In this document: piece after piece, positions 45,933-54,529 of the stretch
Layout of the letters: the number at the start of each line of letters is the position of its first letter
Position numbering within the stretch: the stretch's first letter is position 1
Assembly: GCA_017428215.1 (NCBI GenBank)
Contig: JAFRRH010000064.1
Location: forward strand, 1-64,000
DNA from: Selenomonadaceae bacterium
GTDB taxonomy: Bacteria > Bacillota > Negativicutes > Selenomonadales > Selenomonadaceae
Length of the DNA: 64,000 nucleotides
Direction: 5' to 3'
Translations under genes and position numbers: made by a program
Notes under the pieces: model-generated
What the model saw: only the letters and a program-made list of their open reading frames with translations
Databases searched by the model: none
Told to the model about the DNA's origin: nothing

Positions 45933-47099
45933 TCATTCTAAAAAATCTTTTAGCTTTTTTGAGCGCGTAGGGTGTCGAAGTTTCCTTAATGCCTGCGCCT
46001 CAATCTGCCGAATTCTTTCGCGGGTGACACCAAAAATTTTTCCGACTTCCTCAAGCGTACTCTCGCGTCCGTCGTCAAGCCCATATCTTAATTTCAAAAC
46101 ATCACGTTCGCGCTCCGTTAAAGTGTTCAAGACTTGATCAAGCTGGTCTTTTAAAATCGTTAACGACGCAATTTCAGCAGGGTCGGGCGTATTTTTATCT
46201 TCGATAAAATCGCGCAGAAAAGAATCATTTTCTTCATCAATGGGTTTATCCAAAGAAGTAATGTTAAGGTAAATCGCTCGCAACGAAAAAAGGCGGCTGA
46301 TTTCTTCGGGCGTCGTTGCCATTTCTCTTGCAACAAGTTCAATGCGCCTTCTCAAATCGAATCCTTCAATTAAAAAGTTTCTTTCAAGCCTGCTCGCTTT
46401 AAGAATTTTTTCCACAACATGAACCGGTAAACGAATTATCTGCCCCGTGTCTACAATCGCCCGCGTTATCGATTGAACAATCCATTGCGTGGCATAAGTC
46501 GAAAATTCATATCCCTTGAGGCAGTCAAATTTTTCCGCCGCCTTCAACATGCCGATATTGCCCTCTTGAACCAAATCTTCAAGCTCCAAACTGCACGGAA
46601 ATTTTTTAAAATAGTAATCGGCAAATTTATCGACGAGTCCGCGATTTTTAACGCAAAGATCTTGGCGCGCCTGTTCGTCACCGCTCTGAATCAACTTTAT
46701 TAAAATTTTATTCGAGGCTCTAATTTCATTTGCCGCTCTGTGAATGAGCGGCGATATTTCTGCAGAATTTATTTCATCGACGATTGAAATTTTCAAATTG
46801 AGTTCGATAACGTCGGCAATAACGTACTGTTCCCGCAAAGGCAAGGCACCGAAAATTTTATCGAAGTTATCCCACGTAAGGCTTTCACGAAATACATAAG
46901 GGCTGACAGCTTTTGAAATTTCCTCTACGTCCAAAGTTTCTTCGACGAGAGAAATTTTTAATTCGTCTTGAATGGCATCGCAGATGAGATATTGTTCCTT
47001 CTTTGGCAGGAAGCCGAAAATTTTATCGAAATTATCCCACGTCATCTCGCTGTTGACGACGTAAGGGCTAATCGTCTTGTGAAGCTCTTCAACGTTCAT
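45933..47099 (-). CDS. Sigma-70 family factor with duplicated region 1.1-like domain
   Basis: 388 residues from ATG at 47099, chosen for GAGGAGG upstream; a longer frame to 47180 has no site. Residues 5-54 and 60-109 are tandem copies of one module: TWDNFDKIFGFLPKKEQYLI against TWDNFDKIFGALPLREQYVI. Their spacing resembles region 1.1 of primary sigma factors. Regions 2-4 follow: LVQEGNIGMLKAAEKFD, YEFSTYATQWIVQSITRAI, LPVHVVEKILK, LTERERDVLKLRYGL and VTRERIRQIEAQALRKLRH. The primary-sigma YATWWIRQ is YATQWIVQ here, changing one promoter-melting Trp. It is probably an alternative group 2-like factor. The RecQ-like gene follows it. Confidence 0.85.
   Translation of the reverse strand: MNVEELHKTISPYVVNSEMTWDNFDKIFGFLPKKEQYLICDAIQDELKISLVEETLDVEEISKAVSPYVFRESLTWDNFDKIFGALPLREQYVIADVIELNLKISIVDEINSAEISPLIHRAANEIRASNKILIKLIQSGDEQARQDLCVKNRGLVDKFADYYFKKFPCSLELEDLVQEGNIGMLKAAEKFDCLKGYEFSTYATQWIVQSITRAIVDTGQIIRLPVHVVEKILKASRLERNFLIEGFDLRRRIELVAREMATTPEEISRLFSLRAIYLNITSLDKPIDEENDSFLRDFIEDKNTPDPAEIASLTILKDQLDQVLNTLTERERDVLKLRYGLDDGRESTLEEVGKIFGVTRERIRQIEAQALRKLRHPTRSKKLKDFLE
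46773..47087 (-). repeat. Tandem duplication encoding two region 1.1-like modules
   Basis: Two blocks of about 150 bases in the sigma factor gene encode similar 50-residue modules (47087-46938 and 46922-46773). The copies are diverged at DNA level, so the duplication is old and kept in frame. Confidence 0.75.
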
Positions 47100-47218
47100 A
47101 AAAATCCTCCTCAAAAAATTTTTTCTATTAATTAAGCAAAAATCCTGCGCGGCGCAGTTGACCGAATCAAGACAATACATTAAAATAAGCTGAAAAAATT
47201 TTGGGGAGTGAAATTATT

Positions 47219-48151
47219 TTGGCTAGGAAAATTTTAATCGGCGTGCTGATTTTATTTTTAAGCGCGTCGATTTTTTCTGTGGCGAGTGCGAAAAAAATTC
47301 CCGACACGTGGCGACTTGACGGCAACGCTTCTGCTGAACTTAGAAATTTTCGATTGATGAAGGACGATTGGCAAAATACACTTCGCGGTAAAGAACCAAC
47401 GCGACAAGGTTTAGAAGAACTTCACGCTTCGGCGGGTGCTCAACCGTCTTTAGCGGCATTGGCGACGCTTTACGATAAAATTCACACGCTTGAACCCGAT
47501 GCAAAAATTTTTATGGTTGATTTGCGTCAAGAAAGTCACGGCTTCGCGAATTCTTTACCCGTTAGTTGGTATTCTAATCACAATGCCGCTAATGCGGGAA
47601 AAACTACTGCTGAAGTCGAGAAAATTGAACGCGAACAAATTAAAAATCTGCGCGGCGTCGAGACAACTTTTAAACCATTGGGCAAATCTGATACTAAAAT
47701 GTTCAAGCCGATAACGATAATTCCCCGCGTGGTTCAAACCGAAGACGACGCCTCCGAGCAAGTCGGATTTACTTACGTAAGATTTGCGGCGGCTGATATG
47801 CAATTCCCTGCGCCTGAAATCGTTGACGACTTTATAATTTTTGTCGCCAATCTTCCGGAAAATTCCTGGTTACATTTCCATTGCCACGCGGGGCACGGAC
47901 GCACTACAACTTTCCTCGTCATGTACGACATTATGAAAAATCCCGACTTATCGCTTGAGGAAATTTGCAAACGTCAATATCTTTTAGGCGGCACGAATCT
48001 TTTGCTTGAGCCGGAGGGCGACGATTGGGGCGCAATTAAAGCTCGTGACCGCGCAAAAAAAATTCGTCTGTTCTATGACTTCGTTCAAGGCACGCGGGCT
48101 GAACAAATCGGCTTGCAATGGTCGGAATGGCTTAAGGAAAATAAACTATGA
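47219..48151 (+). CDS. Cysteine phytase-like protein tyrosine phosphatase
   Basis: 310 residues from TTG at 47219 with GGGGAG upstream. A signal peptide (ARKILIGVLILFLSASIFSV to ASA) precedes a PTP-like phytase domain resembling Selenomonas PhyA. The active-site loop is WLHFHCHAGHGRTTTFLVMY (HCxxGxGRT, Cys nucleophile and Arg), with YVRFAAADMQFPAPEIVDDF as the region before it and DLSLEEICKRQYLLGGTNLL after it. These periplasmic enzymes remove phosphates from inositol hexakisphosphate. The substrate is inferred. Overlaps the next gene by 4 bases. Confidence 0.85.
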   Translation: MARKILIGVLILFLSASIFSVASAKKIPDTWRLDGNASAELRNFRLMKDDWQNTLRGKEPTRQGLEELHASAGAQPSLAALATLYDKIHTLEPDAKIFMVDLRQESHGFANSLPVSWYSNHNAANAGKTTAEVEKIEREQIKNLRGVETTFKPLGKSDTKMFKPITIIPRVVQTEDDASEQVGFTYVRFAAADMQFPAPEIVDDFIIFVANLPENSWLHFHCHAGHGRTTTFLVMYDIMKNPDLSLEEICKRQYLLGGTNLLLEPEGDDWGAIKARDRAKKIRLFYDFVQGTRAEQIGLQWSEWLKENKL

Positions 48152-48741
48152 AAAAATTTTTATTAACCTGCGCGGCGATTTTTATTTTGATGACGAGTTC
48201 GGTTGAGGCAACGGACGCGGAATATCTTTTAAACAACGCGGAACTTTATCCAACTTCGACGGGCGCGGACTATTGCGACGAAATTGTTTGGCAGACGCTC
48301 AACCAAATTACAACTGACGAAATGTCAACTTATGAAAAAGTTTTGGCGTGCTATAATTATCTCGTTGATACCTGCAGTTACGGCGATAATGTTTTGCGCT
48401 TGGATTTTCCGGAGGATAACGGCACTGCCCGCGCTTATGGAATGTTGGTTGGGCACGTCGGAGCTTGCGACGATTATTCTTGTGCATTAGCCGCGCTGAC
48501 GAGGGCTATTGGTTTGAATTGCTACACGGTTTACGGACAAACGGCTCGCGCTGACGGCGGTTATACGGGGCATATTTGGTGCGTTATCGCGGTTGACGGC
48601 GTGGAATATGTTTTCGACCCGCAAATTGATGACAATATCGGCGGTAGCAGTTATTATCGCTTTTGTGTGACTTACGACGAAACTCCTGGTTCTTATTATG
48701 ATTCTGAAGTGCGTTGGGGCTACTTCGAGCCGTTCTATTGA
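48148..48741 (+). CDS. Exported transglutaminase-like cysteine protease fold protein
   Basis: 197 residues with a signal peptide (KKFLLTCAAIFILMTSSVEA). The transglutaminase-like core has the triad: Cys in VGHVGACDDYSCALAALTRA, His in GYTGHIWCVIAVDG and Asp in YVFDPQIDD. A preceding helix (MSTYEKVLACYNYLVDTCSY) is usual for the family. Bacterial members act on peptides or peptidoglycan, or are inactive. The start overlaps the phosphatase stop and the PTS gene follows directly, so all three form one operon. Confidence 0.82.
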   Translation: MKKFLLTCAAIFILMTSSVEATDAEYLLNNAELYPTSTGADYCDEIVWQTLNQITTDEMSTYEKVLACYNYLVDTCSYGDNVLRLDFPEDNGTARAYGMLVGHVGACDDYSCALAALTRAIGLNCYTVYGQTARADGGYTGHIWCVIAVDGVEYVFDPQIDDNIGGSSYYRFCVTYDETPGSYYDSEVRWGYFEPFY

Positions 48742-50127
48742 TTGGAGACGATTAAAATTAACACTGACGAACTTGCAAAAAATATTTTAAATACGGTCGG
48801 CGGTAGCGGCAATGTCCTTTACTCAAATGTAATTCAAGCTACAAACTGCATGACGCGCTTGCGCCTCCAGCTGATTGAAAAAAACGAGTACATGATTGAG
48901 GCGTTAAAAAAAATCGACGGCGTGTTAGGCGTTAACGAGGACGGCGACGAAGTTCAAGTAATTTTAGGCGTGGGCAGAGCGACGACTGTCACGAGCGCGG
49001 TTAATAAAATTTTAGAGGCTACAAACACTATCAAAGTCGGAGAAATTAAAGTTGGCGACGCTAAGGCACTGCATGAAAAAATTCGTAAACAAAACGCCAC
49101 GCCGATAAAATTATTTTTCAAAAAAATCTCAAGCATATTTACGCCGCTGATACCAGGATTTATCGCTTGTGGTTTGATAACAGGACTTGTAAGCTGTGCA
49201 ATAAAAATTTCTCCAGAGCTTGCCAACTCACAAATGATTAAACTTTTAATGGTGGCGGGCAACGCAGTTTTCTGGGGCATGAACTTATTTATCGGAATAA
49301 ATGCGTCAAAAGTTTTCGGCGGCACTCCAATTATCGGCGGCGTTTTGGCGGCACTGATGACGCACCCCGCGCTTGCTGATATAAATATTTTTGGCTCGGC
49401 ATTTGTTCCCGGTCGCGGTGGAGTTATTTCAGTAATAATCGTTGCGGCGTTCGCCTCGTGGCTCGAAGGCAATTTGCATAAACTTATCCCCGAAATGTTC
49501 GATTTATTTTTAACGCCGCTTGCAACGGTTTTACTTGCGGGCACGGTAGCAATTTTTATTCTGCAACCAATCGGCGGCGCATTATCAGACGCAATCGGCG
49601 CGGCGGCAACGACGGCAATTCAATCGGGCGGCGCGTTCGTCGGATTCATTCTGGCGGGCGTATGGTTGCCATTGGTAATGTTGGGTATTCATCAGGCAAT
49701 GACGCCAATTCACGTGGATTTAATTGCGCAGTTTGGAGTAACTATTTTGTTGCCGATTTTGGCAATGGCGGGCGCAGGACAAGTTGGAGCGTCAATCGCG
49801 GTTTACTTTAAAACTAAAAATAAATTTCTCAAGAAGACAATCGCCTCCGCGTTGCCAGTCGGTATGATGGGAGTCGGCGAGCCTCTGATTTACGGCGTGA
49901 CGTTCCCGCTGTTCAAACCGTTTATCGGCGCGTGTATAGGCGGGGCGTTCGGCGGCGCGGTGATAGCGTCATTTACAGTTGGTGCGGCGACGCTCGGAAT
50001 TTCGGGACTTCCATTAGCCGCAACCACAAATAATATTCCCGTCTACTTAATAGGACTTGTTACGGCTTATATCGTCGGATTTATCGCAACGTGGATTATC
50101 GGTTTTGATGATCCTGCTGAACTATAA
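48742..50127 (+). CDS. PTS sugar transporter EIIBC (glucose/MurP-like family)
   Basis: 461 residues, TTG start directly after the previous stop. The EIIB domain (about 10-90) has the phosphocysteine in ATNCMTRLRLQL. The EIIC membrane domain (about 125-455) has about ten helices, with FVPGRGGVISVIIVAAFASW, MLGIHQAMTPIHVDLI and MGVGEPLIYGVTFPLFKPF typical of the glucose superfamily, close to MurP/BglP-type transporters. No EIIA domain is attached, so a shared EIIA is needed. The sugar cannot be fixed; an amino sugar such as MurNAc would fit the family. A terminator follows. Confidence 0.86.
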   Translation: METIKINTDELAKNILNTVGGSGNVLYSNVIQATNCMTRLRLQLIEKNEYMIEALKKIDGVLGVNEDGDEVQVILGVGRATTVTSAVNKILEATNTIKVGEIKVGDAKALHEKIRKQNATPIKLFFKKISSIFTPLIPGFIACGLITGLVSCAIKISPELANSQMIKLLMVAGNAVFWGMNLFIGINASKVFGGTPIIGGVLAALMTHPALADINIFGSAFVPGRGGVISVIIVAAFASWLEGNLHKLIPEMFDLFLTPLATVLLAGTVAIFILQPIGGALSDAIGAAATTAIQSGGAFVGFILAGVWLPLVMLGIHQAMTPIHVDLIAQFGVTILLPILAMAGAGQVGASIAVYFKTKNKFLKKTIASALPVGMMGVGEPLIYGVTFPLFKPFIGACIGGAFGGAVIASFTVGAATLGISGLPLAATTNNIPVYLIGLVTAYIVGFIATWIIGFDDPAEL

Positions 50128-50130
50128 AAA

Positions 50131-50166
50131 AATCCCCGCGCAGATTCTGTACGGGGAAATTTTTTT
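50131..50166. terminator. Bidirectional terminator after the PTS gene
   Basis: CCCCG and CGGGG pair around a loop that contains CGCGCAG, with seven A on the left and seven T on the right. Confidence 0.7.
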
Positions 50167-50181
50167 GTCGTCAAGCGGAAT

Positions 50182-51087
50182 TTACATAACGATTTCTTCT
50201 TTGATGAAAAGTTTTTTGAACATGTCGATAAAGTTTTTGCATGCCGTCGAAAGCGTCTGATTCTTGCGCCAGGCAACAACCGTGTGCGTCGTCATTTCGG
50301 GTTCGACAATTCTCTTATAGACTAAATCGCCGTCGGTGAGGAGCCGCTTACTTGAAACCGGAATCATCGCTGCGCCGAGATTCATCTTGACCATTAACAA
50401 ATCTTGAACGATACTATCAGAGACGCAAATAATATTCGGCTCAAAATCAAGCTTTTTACAGGCGGCAATGAAATTCGACTTCCAACGGAGCGGGATAATC
50501 AGCGGCTGGTCTTGGAGTTCTTCAAGCTTAATCGTCGAGTCGTCCTCGCCACAAACATTTTTTGAGTTCATAACCATAACGAGCGGTTCATTGGGCAGAA
50601 CGAGCAATTCATAGGCAAGATTATCGACTTTCGTGCGCGTGATTGCTACTTCGATTATGCGGCTGTCGAGGAGTTCGATAATTCTCGCGCCTTCCGCCTC
50701 CCAAATTTCAAAAGTGACTTCGGGATAAATTTTGCGGAACTCGGCGATTAAATCGGGCAGAATCATCGCGCCAGACGTCGTGATCGTCCCAATACGAATT
50801 GTGCCCTTTGTGCCGCTACCGATTTCCTTAATCTCGCGAACTGTGCCGTCAACCATGCCCAAAATATTTTCGACACGATTGTAGAGGACTTGCCCAGCCT
50901 CCGTAAGGCGAATTCGACGCGAGCCGCGCTCAAAAAGTTTCACGTGCAAATTTTCTTCGAGGTGTTTCATTTGGCGGCTAAGGGCGGGTTGAGCTATGCC
51001 CAAACGTTGTGCCGCGTGACTTATGTTACCCTCTTCGACAATAGCGAAAAACGCCCGCATGTCTTTGATACCGATACCTTTTGTCAT
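50182..51087 (-). CDS. LysR-family transcriptional regulator
   Basis: 301 residues. The N-terminal winged helix-turn-helix (about 5-65) has MRAFFAIVEEGNISHAAQRL and AQPALSRQMKHLEENLHVKL. The effector-binding domain (about 90-295) has the usual GTIRIGTITTSGAMILPDLI and PEVTFEIWEAEG. It is likely a tetramer that binds upstream of a divergent or nearby gene. The divergent neighbour is gltX, an unusual target; the gene converges with the PTS gene. No effector can be told. Confidence 0.88.
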   Translation of the reverse strand: MTKGIGIKDMRAFFAIVEEGNISHAAQRLGIAQPALSRQMKHLEENLHVKLFERGSRRIRLTEAGQVLYNRVENILGMVDGTVREIKEIGSGTKGTIRIGTITTSGAMILPDLIAEFRKIYPEVTFEIWEAEGARIIELLDSRIIEVAITRTKVDNLAYELLVLPNEPLVMVMNSKNVCGEDDSTIKLEELQDQPLIIPLRWKSNFIAACKKLDFEPNIICVSDSIVQDLLMVKMNLGAAMIPVSSKRLLTDGDLVYKRIVEPEMTTHTVVAWRKNQTLSTACKNFIDMFKKLFIKEEIVM

Positions 51088-51217
51088 TTCGTTAACTCAT
51101 CTCCACTAAATTTTTTCATGCCGATACTTCAAAATCTACAATTATTATAGCACAGTTCAACGCCATGTGATATAATTCTGCCAAAAAATTTATATAACAA
51201 AATTTGGAGGAGATAAC

Positions 51218-52564
51218 TTGAAAAAAGTTCGTACACGTTTTGCGCCTAGTCCGACGGGTTATATGCACATTGGCAACTTGAGAACCGCGCTTTATGCTTA
51301 TTTGTTTGCGAAATCTCAAGGCGGCGATTTTATTTTGCGAATCGAGGACACCGACCGCGCCCGCTACGTTGCCGACGCTGTGGAATTTATCGAACGCACG
51401 CTTGCCGCCGCTAAAATTATTCCCGACGAAGGACCACATCACGGCGGAGCCTTTGCACCCTACGTTCAAAGCGAGCGCATGGACATTTATAAAAAATACG
51501 CCGAACAACTCGTTGAGGACGGGCACGCTTACTACGAGGAGACTGAAAACGGCGTGGCGATTCGTCAAAAAATGCCGCGTGCAGGTGAAACTACTTTCTT
51601 TGACGTTTTGCACGGCAACATTACAATCGCCAATTCCGAGCTTGAAGACCAAGTTTTACTCAAAAGCGACGGAATGCCCACTTACAATTTTGCTAACGTC
51701 ATCGACGATCATTTAATGGAAGTTTCGCATATCATACGCGGCACGGAATTTATAACTTCGACGCCTAAACATGTTTTGCTTTACGAATATTTCGGCTGGG
51801 AGTTGCCGACGTTTATACATTTGGCACCAGTTATGGGCAAGGCGGAGGACGGTACAGTTTCCAAACTTAGCAAACGTCACGGCGCAACCAGTTTTAACGA
51901 TTTGATTGAGGCGGGTTATCTGCCCGAAGCGATTACGAATTATGTTGCGCTTTTGGGCTGGAGTCCGAAGAATTCTTGCCAAGAAATTTTTTCTATGGAC
52001 GAGCTGATTAAGAATTTCAGCCTTGACGGATTGAGCAAGTCGCCCGCCGTGTTCGATTATGCTAAACTTGACTGGATGAGCGGCGAATATTTTAAAGCAA
52101 TGAGCGATGAAAATTTCGCTAAAGTTGCTGATAAATATTTTGCCGACTTTGACGAGCCACGAAAAATTTTCCTGTCAAGCCTGCTGAAAACTCGCGTCGC
52201 TAAACTTTCCGATATTCCCGATATGATTGACTTCCTTAAAAATCTGCCGCCGTTTGACGTTGAACTTTTCACCAACAAGCGCAACAAAATCACTCCGCAA
52301 AAATCTGTAGAAATTCTCGCGCCCGCAATAAAAATTTTAGAAAATGTCGACGATTGGACACTCGACGCACTTAACGAAAAAATTTCCGCGTTTGTAGCGG
52401 ATTCAGGTTTAAAAGTCGGCGCGGTAATGTGGCCGCTAAGAATTTCTTTATCAATGCAAAAGGTCACACCAGGCGGCGTCACAGAAATTTTATATCTGCT
52501 AGGCAAAGAAATTTCGCTTAAACGTTTAAACGACGCTTTACAAAACTTAAAAGCCGACCAATAA
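51218..52564 (+). CDS. gltX: Glutamate-tRNA ligase, shortened form
   Basis: 448 residues, shorter than the usual 465-490. Class I synthetase: HIGH-type motif FAPSPTGYMHIGNLRTALYA, FILRIEDTDR, LLKSDGMPTYNFANVIDDHL, HIIRGTEFITSTPKH and KMSKS-type VSKLSKRHG. A segment of about 35-40 residues normally found between the early catalytic core and the LKSDG motif is missing: AYYEETENGVAIRQKMPRAG joins what is usually a longer stretch, where many bacterial enzymes carry a cysteine zinc site. The anticodon-binding half is intact. Probably functional. Confidence 0.92.
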   Translation: MKKVRTRFAPSPTGYMHIGNLRTALYAYLFAKSQGGDFILRIEDTDRARYVADAVEFIERTLAAAKIIPDEGPHHGGAFAPYVQSERMDIYKKYAEQLVEDGHAYYEETENGVAIRQKMPRAGETTFFDVLHGNITIANSELEDQVLLKSDGMPTYNFANVIDDHLMEVSHIIRGTEFITSTPKHVLLYEYFGWELPTFIHLAPVMGKAEDGTVSKLSKRHGATSFNDLIEAGYLPEAITNYVALLGWSPKNSCQEIFSMDELIKNFSLDGLSKSPAVFDYAKLDWMSGEYFKAMSDENFAKVADKYFADFDEPRKIFLSSLLKTRVAKLSDIPDMIDFLKNLPPFDVELFTNKRNKITPQKSVEILAPAIKILENVDDWTLDALNEKISAFVADSGLKVGAVMWPLRISLSMQKVTPGGVTEILYLLGKEISLKRLNDALQNLKADQ

Positions 52565-52605
52565 GACAGCCGGCTTTAAATGAAAGTTCTATTCAACGTC
52601 TCCAA

Positions 52606-53628
52606 TCATTTGAACAGGTTGGAGAATTTTTTTACTATCTCGTCTTTGTTTGCTAACACTTCCGAATAATTTATCTTGATACCATTGTTAAGTGCGTCTT
52701 CAGGAGCGGGCAAATTATAGCGTTCGGGCGTTTTTACATCGCGGCGGACAGGAACCGTGCCCGCTTCCGCAACTTTTTGTTGAGCTTCCTGCGTCATCAT
52801 GTAATCGACAAATTTTTTCGCGTTATCTTTGTGGTCAGCGTCCTTAAAAATCGCGACGGGGCTTGGAACCATCAAAAGTTCTTTGGGATAAACCATTTTG
52901 AGCGGTGCGCCTTTATCGATTTTACCGGCTGTAATATAGTCAACGCCTAAGCAAGCATTCAATGCGCCGTCAGCCGTGTCGTCGATAACTCTGCCAGAAC
53001 CTTTGCTCTTAGTCGCGCCGTTGTCGTGCAACTTAACGATATAATCCCAACCAAATTGCTTTTCCAGTAGCGCAATACTCATAAACGCCGTTCCACTAAG
53101 CGCGGGGTCGGCAATACCAAACGAATCTTTATAAAGCGGGTCGGTTGTTATCGTTTCCCAACTTTTGGGCGGCGTCGTAACCTTATCTGTGTTGATTACA
53201 ATACCTAACGTTCCAAGTCTAGCGGCAGTAAATGAGCCGTCGTAGTCATCAAAAGGATTTAATAACTCGTCGAAACCAGCGGGCTGATACTTTTCGAGTA
53301 ATCCTTCGTCTTTCATTTGGTAGAAGTCGGGCACTTCACTTGTCCAGATAATATCCGCCATGATGTGACCGCTTTGGCGTTCAGCTTCCAACTTAGCCAT
53401 AATCTTGCCCGCGCCCGCCGATTGCCAATCAACTTCAATGCCAGGATTTTGAGCTTTAAAGCCCTCGACAATGCCGCCGATAAGTGATTCCTTCATCGAC
53501 GTGTAAATCACGAGCTTGTTGGCGGAATTTTTATTATCCGCACTCTTGTCGGCAGGATTATCACCACCGCCGCCGCAACCCGTAATTAGTAAAGCCAAGC
53601 ACATTACCATAAAAATTTTCTTAAACAT
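52606..53628 (-). CDS. ABC transporter solute-binding lipoprotein (iron/AfuA-like)
   Basis: 340 residues with a lipobox ending LLITGC, then a Gly/Asp/Asn linker. Extracellular solute-binding family 1 fold: LVIYTSMKESLIGGIVEGF, VDWQSAGAGKIMAKLEAE, DIIWTSEVPDFYQMKDEGLL, LGIVINTDKV and DPALSGTAFMSIALLE. The class includes Fe(III)-binding FbpA/AfuA and 2-aminoethylphosphonate-binding proteins. The canonical FbpA double Tyr is not clear. No permease or ATPase gene is adjacent, so the partners lie elsewhere. TrpA is immediately upstream on the same strand. Confidence 0.85.
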   Translation of the reverse strand: MFKKIFMVMCLALLITGCGGGGDNPADKSADNKNSANKLVIYTSMKESLIGGIVEGFKAQNPGIEVDWQSAGAGKIMAKLEAERQSGHIMADIIWTSEVPDFYQMKDEGLLEKYQPAGFDELLNPFDDYDGSFTAARLGTLGIVINTDKVTTPPKSWETITTDPLYKDSFGIADPALSGTAFMSIALLEKQFGWDYIVKLHDNGATKSKGSGRVIDDTADGALNACLGVDYITAGKIDKGAPLKMVYPKELLMVPSPVAIFKDADHKDNAKKFVDYMMTQEAQQKVAEAGTVPVRRDVKTPERYNLPAPEDALNNGIKINYSEVLANKDEIVKKFSNLFK

Positions 53629-53632
53629 AACC

Positions 53633-54409
53633 TCAACCCTCCGTTAAAGCATTTTTTATTTCGCGAACGTACTCGCCAACGAATTTAGGAGCCGACTCGC
53701 CGTATTTAGCCAAAAGTTTTATAATCGCCGAACCGATAATCGCGCCGTCGGAAATTGACGCCATTTTTTTAGCCTGCGCGGGCGTCGAAATACCAAAACC
53801 AATCGCGCATGGAATTTTTGTATTGGCTCTGACCGCCGCGACGATTGAAGTTAAATCTGTTTTAATCTCACTGCGGACGCCTGTAACTCCCAAGCTTGAC
53901 ACGATATAAACAAAACCTTCCGCCTCACGAGCAATAGCCGCAATTCTATCTTCGGAAGTCGGTGCAATCATTGAAATTAAATCGACGCCATACTTTTTGC
54001 ACGTAGATAAAAATTCTTCCTTTTCCTCAAACGGCACATCAGGCAGAATCAAACCGTCAACGCCAATTTCTGCGCAGGTTGAGATAAATTTTTCCGCGCC
54101 GTAGCTAAAAACGACGTTGGCATAAGTCATAAACACGAACGGAACTTTTACATCGCCGCGCAGATTTTTAACCATGTCAAAAATTTTATCTGTCGTGACG
54201 CCTGCCTTGAGTGCGCGAATATTTGCCTCTTGAATGACGACACCTTCAGCCGTCGGGTCGGAAAATGGAATGCCCAACTCGACTAAATCGGCACCATTCG
54301 CGACGGCGGCACGAACAACGGCGGCGGTTGTCTCCAAATTCGGGTCGCCACAAGTTATAAAAGGAATAAACGCCTTTCCGTGATTGAACGCCTCTTGAAT
54401 CTTGCTCAT
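53633..54409 (-). CDS. trpA: Tryptophan synthase alpha subunit
   Basis: 258 residues from ATG at 54409, which has GAGGAG upstream; an upstream ATG at 54484 adds 25 residues without homology. TIM barrel with FIPFITCGDPNLETT, the catalytic Glu and Asp in LVELGIPFSDPTAEG, YVSSLGVTGVRSE and IGFGISTPAQAK. It cleaves indole-3-glycerol phosphate to indole. The usual partner trpB and other trp genes are absent on both sides: the flanks are a binding lipoprotein and a zinc-ribbon gene. Confidence 0.93.
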   Translation of the reverse strand: MSKIQEAFNHGKAFIPFITCGDPNLETTAAVVRAAVANGADLVELGIPFSDPTAEGVVIQEANIRALKAGVTTDKIFDMVKNLRGDVKVPFVFMTYANVVFSYGAEKFISTCAEIGVDGLILPDVPFEEKEEFLSTCKKYGVDLISMIAPTSEDRIAAIAREAEGFVYIVSSLGVTGVRSEIKTDLTSIVAAVRANTKIPCAIGFGISTPAQAKKMASISDGAIIGSAIIKLLAKYGESAPKFVGEYVREIKNALTEG

Positions 54410-54529
54410 AAAATTTTCTCCTCTATTATTTTGGAATATTTTACCTTGAAAAATTTTCTGCGTCAATTCTGCCTGCTTGCTCAAAATAAAAATCTCCTGT
54501 AAAATTACTTAAATAAGGAGGTTTTATCA

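Noticed and set aside
51171..51176. TATAAT upstream of gltX
   Set aside because: A good -10 hexamer, but no acceptable -35 at the right spacing, so I did not list a promoter.
52549..52578. Hairpin AAAGCCG/CGGCTTT at the gltX 3' end as a terminator
   Set aside because: The stem is plausible, but it overlaps the coding end and no T-run follows, so I do not list it as a terminator.
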